A DNA stretch of 64,000 bases. Source: Clostridium chrysemydis (GTDB taxonomy: Bacteria; Bacillota; Clostridia; Clostridiales; Clostridiaceae). Positions 62,675 through 64,000 of the stretch are shown in pieces. The notes below the pieces were generated by a model, which ran no database searches, was not told the DNA's origin, and saw only the letters and a program-made list of their open reading frames with translations. Each line of letters begins with the position of its first letter. The stretch's first letter is position 1. A program made the position numbers and the translations under genes. The stretch is taken from positions 310,001-374,000 of the forward strand of contig NZ_JADEKP010000001.1 in assembly GCF_015234215.1 (NCBI RefSeq), read 5' to 3'.

Positions 62675-63314
62675 AGCCTCCAAGGGTTACATCTTGCTCG
62701 TTATACCAAGAAAGAGCATCGTAAAAATCACTTTCTTTAAAGTCGGGCCACATATTATCTAAAACATAAAAGTCAGAGTAGACAGTTTGGATAGGTAAAA
62801 AACCTGAAAGTCTACGGCGCCCTCCCCACCTTATAACTAAATCAATCCTTGAAATATCTTTAGAGTGGATAAAAGGAATTATAGTTTTTTTAGAAGAAGC
62901 AGATTCTTTTAAAGGATTAAGATCCCACTCCCAACCGTAATGAACTAAAAAGTTTACCTTTAAACCACCTTTTCCAAAGACCCTTCTCTTTGTAAAGGGA
63001 AGTAATTCTTTAGGGAATGCAGAAGATTTAGTATTTCCTATAACTAAAATCTCACAGTTTTCCTTTGATAAAAGATTAACTGAGTCTATACAAGCTTTAG
63101 TAAAAGCAAGTTTTTGAACAGCGGGTCTTTTAGTATTATCAACAGTAAAACCGTAAAAAGTAACTTCTTCAATATTTTCTTTTTCACAAAGTTTAAAAAG
63201 TAGTTTTCCAGGGTTTATACCGTGGTTGTAACCCATATCTTTAGTTAGGCTGTTATTTAAAGCCCAACGTCTATTTCCGTCTGGAATAATTCCAATATGT
63301 TTAGGTACTCTCAT
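62673..63314 (-). CDS. Divergent cis-prenyltransferase (undecaprenyl diphosphate synthase family)
   Basis: 213 residues. The family skeleton is visible: HIGIIPDGNRRWA (normally HIAIIMDGNGRWA), a glycine/histidine stretch YNHGINPGK, FYGFTVDN, and IRWGGRRRLSGFLPIQTVYSDFYV ... WPDF. These differ from housekeeping UppS (GHxxG, WxFSTENWxR, IRTGGExRLSNFLLWQ), so it is a diverged member, probably with another chain length or acceptor. The ATG at 63314 is chosen because AGGAGGG lies 7 bases upstream. Its neighbour is a CrtI-like desaturase, so isoprenoid metabolism is a plausible common theme. Confidence 0.82.
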   Translation of the reverse strand: MRVPKHIGIIPDGNRRWALNNSLTKDMGYNHGINPGKLLFKLCEKENIEEVTFYGFTVDNTKRPAVQKLAFTKACIDSVNLLSKENCEILVIGNTKSSAFPKELLPFTKRRVFGKGGLKVNFLVHYGWEWDLNPLKESASSKKTIIPFIHSKDISRIDLVIRWGGRRRLSGFLPIQTVYSDFYVLDNMWPDFKESDFYDALSWYNEQDVTLGG

Positions 63315-63463
63315 AAAATCCCTCCTTTTAATATTAGTATTTTGCCCAATAAATTCTAATTTAAACAAAATTTATTTAGAAACTTGAAACTTTTATTTAG
63401 TTTTAGAAGTCTAACTAAATAAAGGGGGCGAAATTAATAAAAAAACTTTAGAGGATAAAAAAA

Positions 63464-63495
63464 GCCACAAAAAGAAGTTAAAATCTTTTTGTGGC
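63464..63495 (-). terminator. Terminator of the DEAD-box helicase gene
   Basis: Perfect 12-bp stem GCCACAAAAAGA / TCTTTTTGTGGC with an 8-nt loop. On the minus strand a seven-T run follows. Confidence 0.9.
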
Positions 63496-63501
63496 AATTT
63501 A

Positions 63502-64000
63502 TTAAACTAAAGTTCCGTGACTTAGAGATTTTTTCTCTATTTTAATTCCAAATTCTCTTTCATAAACTCTAATTGCAGGTAATTCTCTTTCTGTAACTAA
63601 CGAGATTGTGCATCCACTTTTAGTTCCTCTTGCAGTTCTACCAGCTCTATGAAGATACTCGTTTGTGTTTTTTGGGAAGTCTAAGTTAATTATATGAGTT
63701 ATATCATCTATATCTAAACCTCTAGCTGATATATCAGATGAAACTAATATGTTTATTTTCCCGTTTCTAAAGTTTTGAAGCGCTTGTTGTCTTTGCTCTT
63801 TTGTTATTTTTTTATGCATTCCAAAAGCTTCTCTGTTGTGATATTTAAGTTTTTCAGTAACTTCGTTTATATCAAAACCATGATTTATAAATACTAAAGC
63901 TTTCTTTGGCTCTACTGCTGCAAGTAATTTTCTTAAAGTTTCAATTTTATCTCTAGGGTCAACTTTAATATACATATGTTCAATATTTGGGTTTAAGCTA
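63502..64000 (-). CDS. DEAD-box RNA helicase, C-terminal part (runs off the window)
   Basis: The minus-strand frame stays open from the window end to the stop at 63502. The visible part is the second RecA-like domain: KKALVFINHGFDINEVTEKL, motif V VSSDISARGLDI and motif VI HRAGRTARGTKSGC, ending shortly after (EIKKKSLSHGTLV-like tail). The N-terminal ATPase domain with the DEAD box is outside the window. The in-frame ATG at 63975 is internal, since SLNPNIEH precedes it without a stop. It may function in RNA remodelling at low temperature, as is common for short clostridial DEAD-box proteins. Confidence 0.85.
   Translation of the reverse strand, partial: SLNPNIEHMYIKVDPRDKIETLRKLLAAVEPKKALVFINHGFDINEVTEKLKYHNREAFGMHKKITKEQRQQALQNFRNGKINILVSSDISARGLDIDDITHIINLDFPKNTNEYLHRAGRTARGTKSGCTISLVTERELPAIRVYEREFGIKIEKKSLSHGTLV

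Noticed and set aside
63315-63463. Small plus-strand gene behind AAAGGGGGCG at about 63422
   Set aside because: No start codon with an open frame follows the ribosome-site-like sequence. Only an A/T-rich inverted repeat (about 63392-63423) is visible.

Overview
The window is ordinary chromosome of a low-GC, spore-forming Firmicute, most likely a Clostridium. The evidence is the strong A+T bias (codons ending in A/T, TTG and GTG starts behind strong GGAGG-type ribosome binding sites), an alpha/beta small acid-soluble spore protein, the prkA-yhbH-spoVR sporulation operon, a T-box leader, a long-form threonine synthase and a HisZ/short-HisG histidine pathway. I see no rRNA, tRNA, CRISPR array, insertion sequence, prophage or obvious island. 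The left edge cuts a Bax-inhibitor-like gene and the right edge cuts a DEAD-box helicase.

Layout. 1-8.1 kb: membrane proteins (YjeM-type amino-acid antiporter, a tandem pair of YhgE/Pip proteins, an AI-2E-family permease). 8.2-12.5 kb: a response regulator/histidine kinase pair followed by a MacB/FtsX-type permease and its ATPase, with three 11-bp direct repeats just upstream of the permease that look like the regulator's operator. 12.6-15.1 kb (minus strand): spore protein, P1-family peptidase, ECF transporter S component and PspC protein. 15.1-17.3 kb: a GntR (YtrA-type) operon with a perfect palindrome over its promoter. 17.5-20.3 kb: thrC-thrB-ACT protein. 20.4-25.4 kb: GNAT acetyltransferase, two paralogous lipoproteins and an unusual TPR/alkaline-phosphatase-superfamily protein. 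25.4-33 kb: a complete hisZGDCBHAFIE operon from one sigma-A promoter with a palindrome inside its spacer. 33-38 kb: PadR pair, orphan CobD/HisC-like aminotransferase, RecQ. 38.3-44.7 kb: prkA-yhbH-spoVR, rubrerythrin, small proteins, pssA. 44.9-50 kb: lipid kinase, membrane protein, an MgtE-N/CBS protein behind an elaborate leader, and cysK-cysE behind a T-box. 50-58.5 kb: housekeeping genes (queG, plsC, nth, NUDIX, second recQ, truA). 58.6-64 kb: a vanY-vanR-vanS-like cluster, a CrtI-like desaturase converging on a divergent cis-prenyltransferase, and a helicase.

The best leads for something new are: (i) the leader of the MgtE-N/CBS gene (about 46597-46746), which combines mutually exclusive hairpins, a hairpin that buries the ribosome binding site and a 17-codon upstream ORF; (ii) a one-base frameshift in an A6 tract that splits the signal peptide of the VanY-like carboxypeptidase, which might be phase variation; (iii) the candidate operators of the his, GntR, two-component/ABC and van-like genes; and (iv) the divergent cis-prenyltransferase beside a CrtI-like desaturase. 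I did not find a large undescribed multi-gene system. All functional calls come from reading the sequence, without database searches.
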